Source of the DNA: JAWKOK01 sp963765875 | Lineage (GTDB): Bacteria > Chloroflexota > Anaerolineae > Caldilineales > Caldilineaceae | Direction of reading: 5' to 3' | Length of the DNA stretch: 64,000 nucleotides | NCBI GenBank assembly: GCA_963765875.1 | Contig: CAVXYK010000014.1 | Coordinates: 1-64,000, forward strand | In this document: piece after piece, positions 44,300 through 53,008 of the stretch | Numbering within the stretch: position 1 is the first letter of the stretch | How the letters are laid out: every line of letters begins with the position of its first letter | Program-made: the position numbers and the translations under genes | The notes under the pieces: generated by a model | The model's input: the letters and a program-made list of their open reading frames with translations, nothing else | What the model was told of the DNA's origin: nothing | Databases searched by the model: none

Positions 44300-45412
44300 G
44301 TGTTTCTTGACTTGATCGACCTAAGCAAACATTTCGATAGCCGCGACAGCAGCGGCATTGTACGTGCCGTCGATAACATCAACGTCGGAATCAGTGAGGG
44401 GCAGTTTGTAACACTGCTCGGCCCGTCGGGCTGCGGCAAGACGACGACCTTGCGGTTGATTGCAGGCTTCGAGTTTCCCACCACCGGCCACATTGTGCTC
44501 GACGGCCAGGAAATCAACGAACAGCCGCCCAACCAGCGCGATATGGCCATGGTCTTCCAGAGCTACGCCCTCTTCCCGCACCTCAGCGTCTTCGACAACA
44601 TTGCCTACGGACTCAAGATCAAGAAGCTGAGCAAGGCCGACATCCGTGAAAAGGTCGGGCATGTTCTCGATCTGACCGAGCTGCAGGGGCTGGAGAATCG
44701 AGCACCCAATCAGCTCAGCGGCGGGCAGCAGCAACGCGTTGCCCTGGCCCGTGCTCTGGTCATGGAGCCCAAGGTGCTGCTATTCGACGAACCGCTGAGC
44801 AACCTGGACGCCAAGCTACGCGTTCAAATGCGCACAGAGATCCGGCGCATCCAGCAGGAGCTGGGCATCACCAGCGTCTACGTGACCCACGATCAGGACG
44901 AGGCCATGGTGCTCTCGGATCTGGTTGTCATCATGCACGAGGGTATGATTCAGCAGAGCGGCACCGCGGTCGAGATCTATCGACATCCGCGCAATCGCTT
45001 TGTGGCCGACTTCATCGGTCGGGCCAACTTCCTGCCCGTCACCGTCAGCGATGTGCAGGATGAGCGTTGGATCGTCAAGTTGAACGACATCGCGCTCACC
45101 GTACCCGGCTCCGCCACCACAGACCTGAAGGTCGGTAGTGCAGCGCTGATGCTGGCACGGCCTGAGTCGATCCAGATCTTCCTAGAACCGACGCCGTCGG
45201 GCCGCTCGCTACCGGCCACGGTCCGTCGCACCTCCTACATGGGATCGCTGGCCGAGTACGATGTCGAATTTGATGGACAGCTGATCTCGGTCGTGCGCCA
45301 CGACCCCAAGGCCGAGGATCTTTACGCTGAGGGCACGCCCATCCATATCGACTTCCTCGACACCGATCTCTATCTTCTGCCTGACGAACCGACGTCCGAC
45401 AACAATGCCTGA
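44300..45412 (+). CDS. ABC transporter ATPase (AfuC/FbpC/PotA type)
   Basis: A 370-residue ATP-binding subunit. It starts at GTG 44300 with AGGAGAAAAG upstream. Walker A is GPSGCGKTT near residues 39-47, the Q-loop VFQSYALFPH, the signature LSGGQQQR, Walker B LLFDEPLSNLD, and the switch His THD. A C-terminal TOBE-type regulatory domain follows (about 270-370). It powers the permease encoded upstream. Its 3' end overlaps the PAP2 phosphatase gene by 8 nt. Confidence 0.93.
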   Translation: MFLDLIDLSKHFDSRDSSGIVRAVDNINVGISEGQFVTLLGPSGCGKTTTLRLIAGFEFPTTGHIVLDGQEINEQPPNQRDMAMVFQSYALFPHLSVFDNIAYGLKIKKLSKADIREKVGHVLDLTELQGLENRAPNQLSGGQQQRVALARALVMEPKVLLFDEPLSNLDAKLRVQMRTEIRRIQQELGITSVYVTHDQDEAMVLSDLVVIMHEGMIQQSGTAVEIYRHPRNRFVADFIGRANFLPVTVSDVQDERWIVKLNDIALTVPGSATTDLKVGSAALMLARPESIQIFLEPTPSGRSLPATVRRTSYMGSLAEYDVEFDGQLISVVRHDPKAEDLYAEGTPIHIDFLDTDLYLLPDEPTSDNNA

Positions 45413-46424
45413 ACCGATTCTAGACTGGGAAATCGCGCTCACGCTCTGGTTCCAGGGCCAGGGCGACTGGCTGATCATGCCCATGAATGCCTTGACACAC
45501 ACGGGCGGACCGCTCTTCTTCCTCTTCATCCTGCCGATTGTCTATTGGTCGGTCAATCGGCGCTTTGGCCTGCGTCTGGCTCTGGCGCTGCTCATCACGC
45601 TCTCGCTCAACAGCGTGCTCAAAATCTTCTTTCACTCGCCTCGTCCTTACTGGTACAACGTTGAAGTCCGCCTGTTGGGCGGCGGTGAATCCGGCTTCGG
45701 GCTGCCGTCCGGCCATGCGCAGACGTCGATTGTATTGTGGGGGATGGTCGCCGCGGCGATCAACCGTTGGTGGGCCTGGCTTGGCGCCATCTTGATCGTC
45801 GTAGGCGTAGGCCTATCGCGAATCTACATTGGCGTGCATTTCACCACCGATGTGCTCTTGGGCTGGTTACTGGGAGCCGTGACACTGTGGATTTTTCTGG
45901 GCACTGAACAGAGCGTAGCTCGTTGGTTCCAACGTTTTTCCCTCAGCCGACAGGTCGCATTGGTCTTCGCAATATCGCTTGGCATCATCCTCGCCGGCTG
46001 GGCCATTGTCGACAGTCTGTTCGTCGGCTGGCTACTGCCGACGGACTGGTTAGACAACGTGGCCACGGCCGGCGGGCGGGCGCCGGACGGCCTCATCCTA
46101 GAGGACACGGTCACCACCAGCGCCCTCCTCTTTGGAGCCGCAGCAGGCGCGTTCGTGCTGCGCGCACACGGCAACTTCCGCGCCGATGGACCGCTCAAGT
46201 ATCGGGTTCTACGCTATTTGGCAGGTTCTGCGGGTATAGCCGTTCTCTACCTGGGCTTGAAAGTGGCGTTTGATCCGCTGGCTGCTGATGAATCAACGCT
46301 GGGGCTTGTGCTCCGCTACATTCGCTACAGCGCAGTCGGATTCTGGCTGATCGGCGGAGCACCGATGGTCTGTCTAAGATTGGGGTGGGCTGAGCCAGAC
46401 CAGCAATGGTCAACTGCTCGGTAA
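45405..46424 (+). CDS. PAP2-family membrane phosphatase
   Basis: A 339-residue integral membrane protein with the three-part acid phosphatase signature: KIFFHSPRP (K-x6-RP), PSGHAQT (PSGH) and SRIYIGVHFTTDVLLG (SR-x5-H-x3-D). It removes phosphate from lipid or small organophosphates at the outer membrane face. An extra hydrophobic C-terminal region of about 150 residues is present. It overlaps the transporter ATPase gene by 8 nt, which implies translational coupling and a shared pathway with the transported, perhaps phosphorylated, compound. Confidence 0.9.
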   Translation: MPEPILDWEIALTLWFQGQGDWLIMPMNALTHTGGPLFFLFILPIVYWSVNRRFGLRLALALLITLSLNSVLKIFFHSPRPYWYNVEVRLLGGGESGFGLPSGHAQTSIVLWGMVAAAINRWWAWLGAILIVVGVGLSRIYIGVHFTTDVLLGWLLGAVTLWIFLGTEQSVARWFQRFSLSRQVALVFAISLGIILAGWAIVDSLFVGWLLPTDWLDNVATAGGRAPDGLILEDTVTTSALLFGAAAGAFVLRAHGNFRADGPLKYRVLRYLAGSAGIAVLYLGLKVAFDPLAADESTLGLVLRYIRYSAVGFWLIGGAPMVCLRLGWAEPDQQWSTAR

Positions 46425-46612
46425 GCTTTGTCTGACACGAAACTGTGATAGGATCAGGTGAGGCTAAGCAAGGTACGACTCAGAACGTTAGCTGAGACGT
46501 ATTGCGTTTTGGACAGCAGAGACCGGTTTCCGTTTTCTTGTTTTGCCATTGCTCAGGCGGTGAGCGAACAACTTGCCAAAGCCGAATACGAACGGACAAG
46601 CAAGATTCTTGG

Positions 46613-46631
46613 TTGTCGACAACGTCGACAA
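46613..46631 (+). promoter_or_regulatory. Operator-like perfect inverted repeat before the nucleotidyltransferase module
   Basis: TTGTCGAC-AAC-GTCGACAA: perfect 8-bp arms, 3-nt spacer. It ends 12 bases before ATG 46644 and abuts the AAGGTGG ribosome-binding site. This position is typical of an autoregulatory operator of a toxin-antitoxin-like operon. Confidence 0.55.
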
Positions 46632-46643
46632 GGTGGTCAGTCA

Positions 46644-47195
46644 ATGCAACTGAGGACGGTTAGTTTGGAAGCAAGGCAGTCTGGACAATTCTCTGCGGCG
46701 ATGCTGGCCAAAATTCTTGACGGCTTGGATGTTGCCTTCGTACGATCCGGTGTTGAAGAAGCAGCCGTCGATCTTCCTGAACCGGCTTCGCTATTGACCG
46801 CCCTGGCTGATAGCGATGAAGCCAGATTGCGATCTGCATTGATTCCGCTCTTGCTACGCTATCCTGAATACGCTCAGCACGCCGAGGCAGCAGCGCATGA
46901 GATAGCAGGATCGACCCGACTTGCCTTCATGTTCTACTATTCGGCGGCCTGTTTTTTGCAGCGGAAATATCGCAGTCGTTTGGCAGTTCTCGTGGATGAT
47001 GCCGATCCGATCCCCGATTTTTTTTCCGGCTGTCTGGGTCTGCCCCTCGCTTCTGATCCCAACACCGCCTTGCGCTTGTTGGCAAATCGCCATCGTATTT
47101 TGAGCGGCAAACCCATCAACTGGCTCGGTACATACGAACACGCGGCAAACCGGTGGATGACCCATATGGAAAGACGGCAAGCATGGACGGCGTAA
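46644..47195 (+). CDS. Hypothetical protein, first gene of a nucleotidyltransferase module
   Basis: A 183-residue soluble protein when started at ATG 46644 (AAGGTGG eight bases upstream, operator just before); the frame is open 62 codons further, without a good site. It is helix-rich with a MQLRTVSLEARQSGQFSAAM start, a central leucine-rich part (LIPLLLRYPEYAQHAEAAAH) and GTYEHAANRWMTHMERRQ at the end. No family recognised. It overlaps the nucleotidyltransferase gene by 13 nt. By position it is a candidate antitoxin or partner. Confidence 0.6.
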   Translation: MQLRTVSLEARQSGQFSAAMLAKILDGLDVAFVRSGVEEAAVDLPEPASLLTALADSDEARLRSALIPLLLRYPEYAQHAEAAAHEIAGSTRLAFMFYYSAACFLQRKYRSRLAVLVDDADPIPDFFSGCLGLPLASDPNTALRLLANRHRILSGKPINWLGTYEHAANRWMTHMERRQAWTA

Positions 47196-47704
47196 ACCGG
47201 GAAGCGCTTGACGCTCTGCTTTTTGCTGTGGCCGACCGCTATCGAGAATCGGCGACATTGACCCTCTTGGGTGGCTGCGCGCTTGCCTTACTCGGCAGTG
47301 TTCGCCCGACACTAGACATTGATTATGTGGGTGATGATCTCGACAAGAACGAACTGCAAGAGCTCATCGAGCGTACCGCCAATGAAATGCAGATCGAGAT
47401 CGAGGCCGTGCCCATCGATCAGTCTATCCCCTTGCCCGAAGGAGCAGAAGAGCGCAAGATCTCCGTTGGACGCTATGGTTCTATTGATGTCTATGTTCTT
47501 GATCCATATGCCATTGCCCTCAGCAAATTGGATCGTGGTTTCGAGACCGATATTGAGGACGTGCTCTTTCTGATTCGCCGCAACCTGGTAGAGATTACAC
47601 AACTGGAATTGGTCGTCACGACTGCGCTCGAACGGGCCGGCGAATTCGATATGGTTCCGACTGAGGTGCGCAACCATTTGAGCGTCGTTCGCAGTCAGTT
47701 GTAG
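47183..47704 (+). CDS. Nucleotidyltransferase-fold protein (DUF6036/AbiEii-like)
   Basis: A 173-residue protein from ATG 47183, overlapping the preceding stop codon. It shows the nucleotidyltransferase signature LLGGCALALLGSVRPTLDID: Gly-Gly, Arg, Thr, and Asp-x-Asp. A third acidic strand in SIDVYVL and LSKLDRGFETDIEDV follow, all usual for DUF6036. Related proteins are AbiEii-type toxins or MNT-type antitoxins. The tight overlap with an upstream small gene behind a clean operator suggests an autoregulated defence or toxin-antitoxin pair. Confidence 0.72.
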   Translation: MDGVNREALDALLFAVADRYRESATLTLLGGCALALLGSVRPTLDIDYVGDDLDKNELQELIERTANEMQIEIEAVPIDQSIPLPEGAEERKISVGRYGSIDVYVLDPYAIALSKLDRGFETDIEDVLFLIRRNLVEITQLELVVTTALERAGEFDMVPTEVRNHLSVVRSQL

Positions 47705-47859
47705 AGAAAAACTGCCCATTGCTGATAGTGATTACCGGTCTACTTGGAGCAGAGATCTATTGGCGGATCGCCTCAGAAGTTGAGCAGAATATCGGGTATT
47801 TGAAATGAAACACCGACCACTGCCAGAGACTGTCAAGCAAACAAAAAAACAGGAAACCC

Positions 47860-48465
47860 ATGACTCAGGCCACAGTACCTACTGACCGACTTTCCCAACA
47901 ACTCAACTTCATCCTCGAAATCGACCGCCTGAAAGGTGTGATGCGTCGCTCAATGCTCATGAGCGGCGACCGTTATGAAAATTCAGCCGAGCATTCGTGG
48001 CACGTGGCACTGATGGCCGTGCTACTCTCAGAGCATTCCAACCAGCCGGTCGATGTGCTGCACATGGTCAAGATGCTACTGGTTCACGACATCGTCGAGA
48101 TCGATGCAGGCGACACCTACGCCTATGACGAGGGCGGCAAGCAGAGCCAGGCCGAGCGCGAGCAGACGGCAGCCGAGCGGCTCTTCGGGTTGCTGCCGGC
48201 CGATCAAGCGGTGGAGATGAAGGCGGCCTTCTACGAGTTCGATCCGCGTGAGACCCCCGAAGCCAAGATGGCTAACGCCGTCGACCGTCTGATGCCGCTT
48301 CTCCACAACTACTACAGTCAGGGCAAAGAGTGGCGAAAGCATGGCATCACCCGCGAGCAGGTGATGCAACGCATCGGCCCGGTGGTCGACGGGTCGGAAG
48401 CGCTGTGGGCCTTTGCCGAGGAGATCATCGACCAGTCAGTGGAAGAAGGGTATCTCCGTGGCTGA
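47860..48465 (+). CDS. HD-domain phosphohydrolase (YfbR/HDDC2-like 5'-deoxynucleotidase)
   Basis: A 201-residue cytosolic metal-dependent phosphohydrolase. The metal-binding residues are seen in order: RYENSAEHSWHVALMAVLLS (first His), MLLVHDIVEID (HD pair), and NAVDRLMPLL (final Asp). The family removes phosphate from deoxynucleoside monophosphates. It overlaps the NUDIX gene by 8 nt, so the two probably act together in nucleotide housekeeping. Confidence 0.88.
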   Translation: MTQATVPTDRLSQQLNFILEIDRLKGVMRRSMLMSGDRYENSAEHSWHVALMAVLLSEHSNQPVDVLHMVKMLLVHDIVEIDAGDTYAYDEGGKQSQAEREQTAAERLFGLLPADQAVEMKAAFYEFDPRETPEAKMANAVDRLMPLLHNYYSQGKEWRKHGITREQVMQRIGPVVDGSEALWAFAEEIIDQSVEEGYLRG

Positions 48466-48943
48466 CACTGGTCCGCACATACGCAATTCGGCCAAAGCCG
48501 TGATCATTGAGGATGGACGTCTATTGGTGATTGTGAACCAGCGTGAGAACGGTCGCTACCACATCTTGCCCGGTGGCGGGCAGGCGGGCGGGGAGACGCT
48601 GCACGAAGCGCTGCGCCGGGAATGCCTTGAGGAGTTAGGGGCCGAAATCGAAATCGGCGGACTACTCTACCTGCGCGAGTACATCAGCCACAATCACGGG
48701 TTTGTCATCGACGATGGCGGTGCACATCAGGTGGAGTTTATGTTTGCCTGCCGCCTGAAGACCAGGCCGTCCCATGAAGCGGCGCCGGCGCCGGACACAT
48801 GGCAGATCGGAGTAGAATGGATTCCGCTGGATGAGCTGGAAAATATTCTACTCTATCCAGAGGCACTGATTCCATATTTGATGGACGCCGGTGAAAGTTC
48901 GCCAGGAGTCGAAAGGCCGATCTATCTTGGGGACGTAAAGTAG
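48458..48943 (+). CDS. NUDIX hydrolase
   Basis: A 161-residue protein read from GTG 48458, overlapping the HD gene stop; the frame is open 15 codons upstream. The NUDIX box lies in GGGQAGGETLHEALRRECLE followed by ELGAEIE, and fits Gx5Ex7REUxEExGU. The N-terminal IRNSAKAVIIEDGRLLVIVN strand is typical. It hydrolyses a nucleoside diphosphate derivative; substrate unknown. It is part of the HD-NUDIX-methyltransferase run. Confidence 0.88.
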   Translation: MADTGPHIRNSAKAVIIEDGRLLVIVNQRENGRYHILPGGGQAGGETLHEALRRECLEELGAEIEIGGLLYLREYISHNHGFVIDDGGAHQVEFMFACRLKTRPSHEAAPAPDTWQIGVEWIPLDELENILLYPEALIPYLMDAGESSPGVERPIYLGDVK

Positions 48944-48960
48944 ATTCTGCATTTGTGCCT

Positions 48961-49599
48961 ATGTCTCAACAATATCAATTCCGGCAATGCATCTCCGATC
49001 TCTGTCGCTTCCGCTATCCAGTAGCGACCGATGACCCGCGCGGAGAGTGCTGCCCGCTCTGCGGTGCTGAGACCAAGCACGTTTCCACGGTTGACCTTGA
49101 GAATGAACAAAGCTCGACCGCCAAACCAACGAACCAACCCACCCGCCACGTCGACGTACTGCTCGACAACATTCGCAGTCTCTACAATGTCGGATCCATC
49201 TTTCGCACAGCCGACGGCGCGGGCATCCGCCACCTCTATCTATGCGGCATCACGCCGACGCCGGACAACCCCAAATTGGCCAAGACTTCACTCGGTGCTG
49301 AGCAGACAGTCGGTTGGTCGTATCATACCAACGCCGTCGATCTGATCGTCGGCAAACGGGAAGGCTACCAAGTCTGGGCGCTGGAAGAAACGCCGGCTGC
49401 CCAATCACTCTTCGAGCCGCCGCCGATACCGGACAAGACCAAGATCCTATTGGTGATTGGCAATGAGGTTACGGGCGTTGATCCGGGCATCATGGACCTG
49501 TGCAACGCCATCCTTCACATCCCCATGCGCGGAACCAAACGGTCGCTAAACGTTGCCACGGCATTTGGTGTGGCGGCTTATGCGCTGGCGAGGGAGTAG
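48961..49599 (+). CDS. SpoU/TrmH-family RNA 2'-O-methyltransferase with N-terminal zinc ribbon
   Basis: A 212-residue protein from ATG 48961; a GTG two codons upstream is possible. Residues 8-45 hold a CISDLC...CCPLC arrangement, a likely zinc ribbon not usual in the family. The rest is the SPOUT knot fold: DNIRSLYNVGSIFRTADGAG (motif 1), LLVIGNEVTGVD (motif 2) and IPMRGTKRSLNVATAFGVAA (motif 3), which together bind SAM. It methylates a ribose in tRNA or rRNA; the target site is unknown. Confidence 0.88.
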   Translation: MSQQYQFRQCISDLCRFRYPVATDDPRGECCPLCGAETKHVSTVDLENEQSSTAKPTNQPTRHVDVLLDNIRSLYNVGSIFRTADGAGIRHLYLCGITPTPDNPKLAKTSLGAEQTVGWSYHTNAVDLIVGKREGYQVWALEETPAAQSLFEPPPIPDKTKILLVIGNEVTGVDPGIMDLCNAILHIPMRGTKRSLNVATAFGVAAYALARE

Positions 49600-49691
49600 G
49601 GAAGCTGGGGTGGGGTTGCAAGGCTGTGGGGCTTACGCTGTTTCGACGCCCTCCACATCAACACCCTCTACTCGGCTTCAACCCCACTACC

Positions 49692-50798
49692 CTACTCGCG
49701 CAGCATATCACTCTCCGGAAAATATCCGTCCCAGCCAAACTCAAACGCCGTCGTCGAAAAGACCGGTGACAAGGTCTCACCCAGCAGCGCGCCGTCTATG
49801 GCGATACCGTCGAGCATCTGCCAGGTGCTGCCGGTTTGGACATCTTGAACTGTCACGCTCTCCTCGGTCGGTTCAAAGACCAGGACGCGTCCGTCGATCC
49901 GACGCTCGTAAGCACGCGCAGTGTCACTCTCACGGTCGAACCAGACGAGAATTGGCACGTCGTCCAGTTCATCGTTGATGATCGGTTGGCTCTGAAGCAT
50001 TGAGAACGGATACGCACACGCTGAGCCGTTGACGCGCACACCAAGCACTTTCTGCTTGGGCCGAAGCGACTCGTCACTCCTGGGCACGTTGCGATTGACT
50101 ACACCTTCGTCTGGGGCGGCATAGTAGCCGGCATAGGCGTCAATATCGTAGCTGCCACGCGGGGCAACTGCATAGCCGGGTCTATTGAACTGGAGACGCG
50201 TCTGCGCTTTGCTGAGTACGAGTGTATCGGGGTAGGCCGAGCGCCAGGTAGCCCAGTCGGTCAGGGTGCTGGGGAAATAATTGAGTTCAGCCCCGGTCAG
50301 ATCGCCGTCAATGGCTATACCATAGAGCTGGCTCCAGAGTGAATTGCTGCCACGATCAAACATCACCAGCGTATTGCGCAGCAGCTTGCCTGAGACGCCG
50401 AAGGTCAGCGGACTGTCGACGCCATCAACATTTCGGCTGAAGACCAGTGCGGTGTAACAGAGTGGACACCAGGTGACGGCCACCGGTTCGCCTCCAACCG
50501 CGTCATTGACGATCTCGTGGCTGCTCAAGATCGTCAACGGATAGGCGCGGACGTCACCGTTGATGATGAGGCCGATAACCCGCTCATTTTCACGCATGTC
50601 GTGGGCATCGGCCGCTTTATCAAAACGAGGATCATCAATTGAGGGGATGCTGTCCGGCGGCAGCAATGCTGCCAGCCCAGACAGATCGACGGTCGGCATG
50701 GGCGCAGGCTCAACCTGGGCAACTGGAGCCGACAGGCCTGAACAGGCTCCGATAGCCAGTGTCAGGCAGAACAAAGCGGTTGCCAGGGTTACCTTCAT
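49692..50798 (-). CDS. DUF3179-domain lipoprotein
   Basis: A 368-residue exported lipoprotein from ATG 50798; the signal KVTLATALFCLTLAIGACSG has lipobox AIGAC. The body is DUF3179, marked by RVIGLIINGDVRAYPLTILS, VNDAVGGEPVAVTWCPLCYT with the conserved CPLC, and SGKLLRNTLVMFDRGSNSLW, and a shorter second half with VNGSACAYPFSMLQSQPIIN. The CxxC looks like a metal or redox site, but no function is established. It lies downstream of the MFS gene on the same strand, 121 bp apart. Confidence 0.85.
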   Translation of the reverse strand: MKVTLATALFCLTLAIGACSGLSAPVAQVEPAPMPTVDLSGLAALLPPDSIPSIDDPRFDKAADAHDMRENERVIGLIINGDVRAYPLTILSSHEIVNDAVGGEPVAVTWCPLCYTALVFSRNVDGVDSPLTFGVSGKLLRNTLVMFDRGSNSLWSQLYGIAIDGDLTGAELNYFPSTLTDWATWRSAYPDTLVLSKAQTRLQFNRPGYAVAPRGSYDIDAYAGYYAAPDEGVVNRNVPRSDESLRPKQKVLGVRVNGSACAYPFSMLQSQPIINDELDDVPILVWFDRESDTARAYERRIDGRVLVFEPTEESVTVQDVQTGSTWQMLDGIAIDGALLGETLSPVFSTTAFEFGWDGYFPESDMLRE

Positions 50799-50919
50799 CT
50801 GATTCAGTTCCGCCGATTCGACAGGCAATTCGGTCCGATGGTTGGCTTCATGGCCACAGTATAGACCCACCAATGGTTAAACCATTGAGGTGGTCCCTAT
50901 GTTCGAATGCTTCCAGCAC

Positions 50920-52134
50920 CTACTTCGCCAAGCGCAATCCGATGCGGAAAACGACGATAGCGGCCAGACCGAACAGTGCGCTTGCCCAGAAGACAGCCGA
51001 CCCGCTGGTCAGATCCCACAGTGTACCGCCGATGATTGCACCCAGCCCCCACCCCAGGCCGCCTTGGGCCGCACCGACGGTGGCCTGAGCCGTGGCGCTC
51101 ATGCCTTTGGGGGCGGTCTCATTGGCAAATCCGACGACCGCCACCCAGAAGAATCCATAGCCGAAGCCAACCAACGTCGCCGCCAAAATCAGTGAAACCG
51201 GCGAAGTCATCAAGGCGACAGTCCCCCAGCCAAGCGTAAAGATGGAGAGACCAAAAGTGATCAAGCCGGCATTGCCGTAGCGATGGAACCAGCGGGCGCC
51301 CAGAAACATGATGGGGATCTCGGCGAGTGCGCTAGCGCCATAGGCCATTCCAACCTGCGCCTGGGTGCCGCCGAGTTCGAGAATATTCAGTCCCAGAAAA
51401 TTGAAGTAGCCGCCTGAGCCAATGCCTGCCAGGACCATAGACAAGAGAAAGCCAAGATAGCTTCGCTGACGTGCAAGCGTGCGAACACCGGCGATCAGGC
51501 TCACCTGTCCAGGAAAACGCTCGATGGGCATTTTGAAGCTGAGGGCGAAGAGAATCACACCCACGGCGAGACCGTAGAGTATGAAGATCATACTCAGGTT
51601 GCTGAGCGTGAAGAGTGTGCCCAATCCAAAACTGGTAAGGACGAAGCCAACGCTGCCCCAAAGCCGCTGCCGACCATAGCTGACCCCGGTACGCGAGACG
51701 ATGGTCATGACCGCACTGTCGGCGATGGCCGGGATCGGCGCACGAAAGAAGTAGAGCACGATGACCAGCATCATCAGCGGCCAGAATCCGCTGGCAGGAA
51801 TGAAGAGGAATGCGGTCAAACCGGTGATCAGGGCACACCCTGCCAGCACAGCGGTCTGGGCATGGAAGCGATCGGAGAGCGCGCCCCAGAAAGGATTGGC
51901 CAGTAGCGCGATGATGGGTGGCACACTGGCCAGCCATCCGATCTGGACGCCACTGAGCCCCAAGGACTCCAGATAGACATTAAAATAGGGCGCCAAAATG
52001 CCGATTGCCGCAAAAAAGACGAAATAGAAGACTTTTGCAATCAGCAAGCCGCGTCGATCAGCAGGGCTGAGGCTTGCGTCAGAAGGTTTGGATCCGGATA
52101 ACAAGCGCCGGCGTCGAACAGAATCGTTGGGCAA
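50920..52134 (-). CDS. MFS transporter
   Basis: A 404-residue major-facilitator protein with about 12 membrane helices. After a basic N-terminus, LLIAKVFYFVFFAAIGILAP begins helix 1. The loop 2-3 motif is NPFWGALSDRF (GxLSDR), and FFRAPIPAIADSAVMTIV resembles the nucleoside or phenylpropionate permease group. Start taken at TTG 52134 without a strong ribosome-binding site; a slightly later start is possible. Substrate unknown. Confidence 0.85.
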   Translation of the reverse strand: MPNDSVRRRRLLSGSKPSDASLSPADRRGLLIAKVFYFVFFAAIGILAPYFNVYLESLGLSGVQIGWLASVPPIIALLANPFWGALSDRFHAQTAVLAGCALITGLTAFLFIPASGFWPLMMLVIVLYFFRAPIPAIADSAVMTIVSRTGVSYGRQRLWGSVGFVLTSFGLGTLFTLSNLSMIFILYGLAVGVILFALSFKMPIERFPGQVSLIAGVRTLARQRSYLGFLLSMVLAGIGSGGYFNFLGLNILELGGTQAQVGMAYGASALAEIPIMFLGARWFHRYGNAGLITFGLSIFTLGWGTVALMTSPVSLILAATLVGFGYGFFWVAVVGFANETAPKGMSATAQATVGAAQGGLGWGLGAIIGGTLWDLTSGSAVFWASALFGLAAIVVFRIGLRLAK

Positions 52135-52237
52135 TAACAGGCGAAAAATGATGCACCTCAGTTTATTCGAAGAATCCGGCAGTATATGGGCGGCATCCCA
52201 CCTATGTACATAGCCGAACCGTTAGAGTTTTGATGAA

Positions 52238-52266
52238 TTGCCGGTCACATACAACTGCGCTACACT
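52238..52266 (+). promoter_or_regulatory. Sigma70-like promoter of the pyrophosphatase gene
   Basis: TTGCCG (52238-52243), a 17-base spacer and TACACT (52261-52266), 94 bases before the ATG at 52361. Confidence 0.5.
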
Positions 52267-52360
52267 TGCCCCCTGTTTGTGGTCCACAAATCATCGCCGA
52301 TCAATGCCGTTGGAGTCAAACGGATGACAGCTATATTTGCACTCAAATTGGAGAGAACAG

Positions 52361-52972
52361 ATGAAATTTCCACCACCCTTTTACCGCTGGCGTCCGCATC
52401 CCTGGCATGGTCTTGACGTTGGACCGCAAGCGCCCGAGGTTGTCCACGCCTATATTGAGATCACACCCTTCGATGTCGTCAAGTATGAGATCGACAAGAA
52501 GACCGGCTATCTACGTGTCGACCGACCCCAACGAAGTTCATCCCAGCCGCCTGCCCTCTATGGCTTTGTTCCAAGAACCTTCTGCGACAGCAGAGTGGCC
52601 GACCTGTTTGGCGGCGTCGACCGCGGTGACGGCGATCCGCTGGATATCTGTGTGCTGAGCGAGCGCCCTATCAACCGCTCTGAGGTCATCCTAAACGCGC
52701 GCGTGGTCGGCGGCATCGCGGCCAATGATGACGGTGAGGCCGACGACAAGATCGTCGCTGTGCTCGAAAACGATAACGTCTGGGGCGAGGCTCGCGATAT
52801 TGAAGATGTGCCCACCATTTTGGTCGAACGGCTGACCCACTACTTCGGCACCTACAAGATGGTTCCCGGCGAGGAGTCCAAGCTCAAGGTCGAACGCATC
52901 TACGGGCGCGAACATGCGCTCAAGGTCGTTCAGGCATCCATGCTGGACTATTTTGACGAGTACGGTGAGTGA
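52361..52972 (+). CDS. ppa: Inorganic pyrophosphatase, family I
   Basis: A 203-residue cytosolic Mg2+-dependent enzyme that splits pyrophosphate and so drives biosynthesis. Start chosen at ATG 52361 after GGAGAG. Family-I residues are visible: EIDKKTGYLRVDRP, YGFVPRTFC, the metal cluster DRGDGDPLDICVLSE with DxDPxD, and the late acidic EDVPT segment. The sequence is closer to the longer, eukaryote-like group than to the short E. coli type. Monocistronic. Confidence 0.88.
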   Translation: MKFPPPFYRWRPHPWHGLDVGPQAPEVVHAYIEITPFDVVKYEIDKKTGYLRVDRPQRSSSQPPALYGFVPRTFCDSRVADLFGGVDRGDGDPLDICVLSERPINRSEVILNARVVGGIAANDDGEADDKIVAVLENDNVWGEARDIEDVPTILVERLTHYFGTYKMVPGEESKLKVERIYGREHALKVVQASMLDYFDEYGE

Positions 52973-53008
52973 TGGCCCCGTTTATGCAGTACGCAGGACG
53001 CAGCAGTC

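Noticed and set aside
46458..46643. 62-codon N-terminal extension of the protein at 46644.
   Set aside because: It has no ribosome-binding site, would bury a perfect operator-like repeat inside the gene, and AAGGTGG precedes the later ATG.
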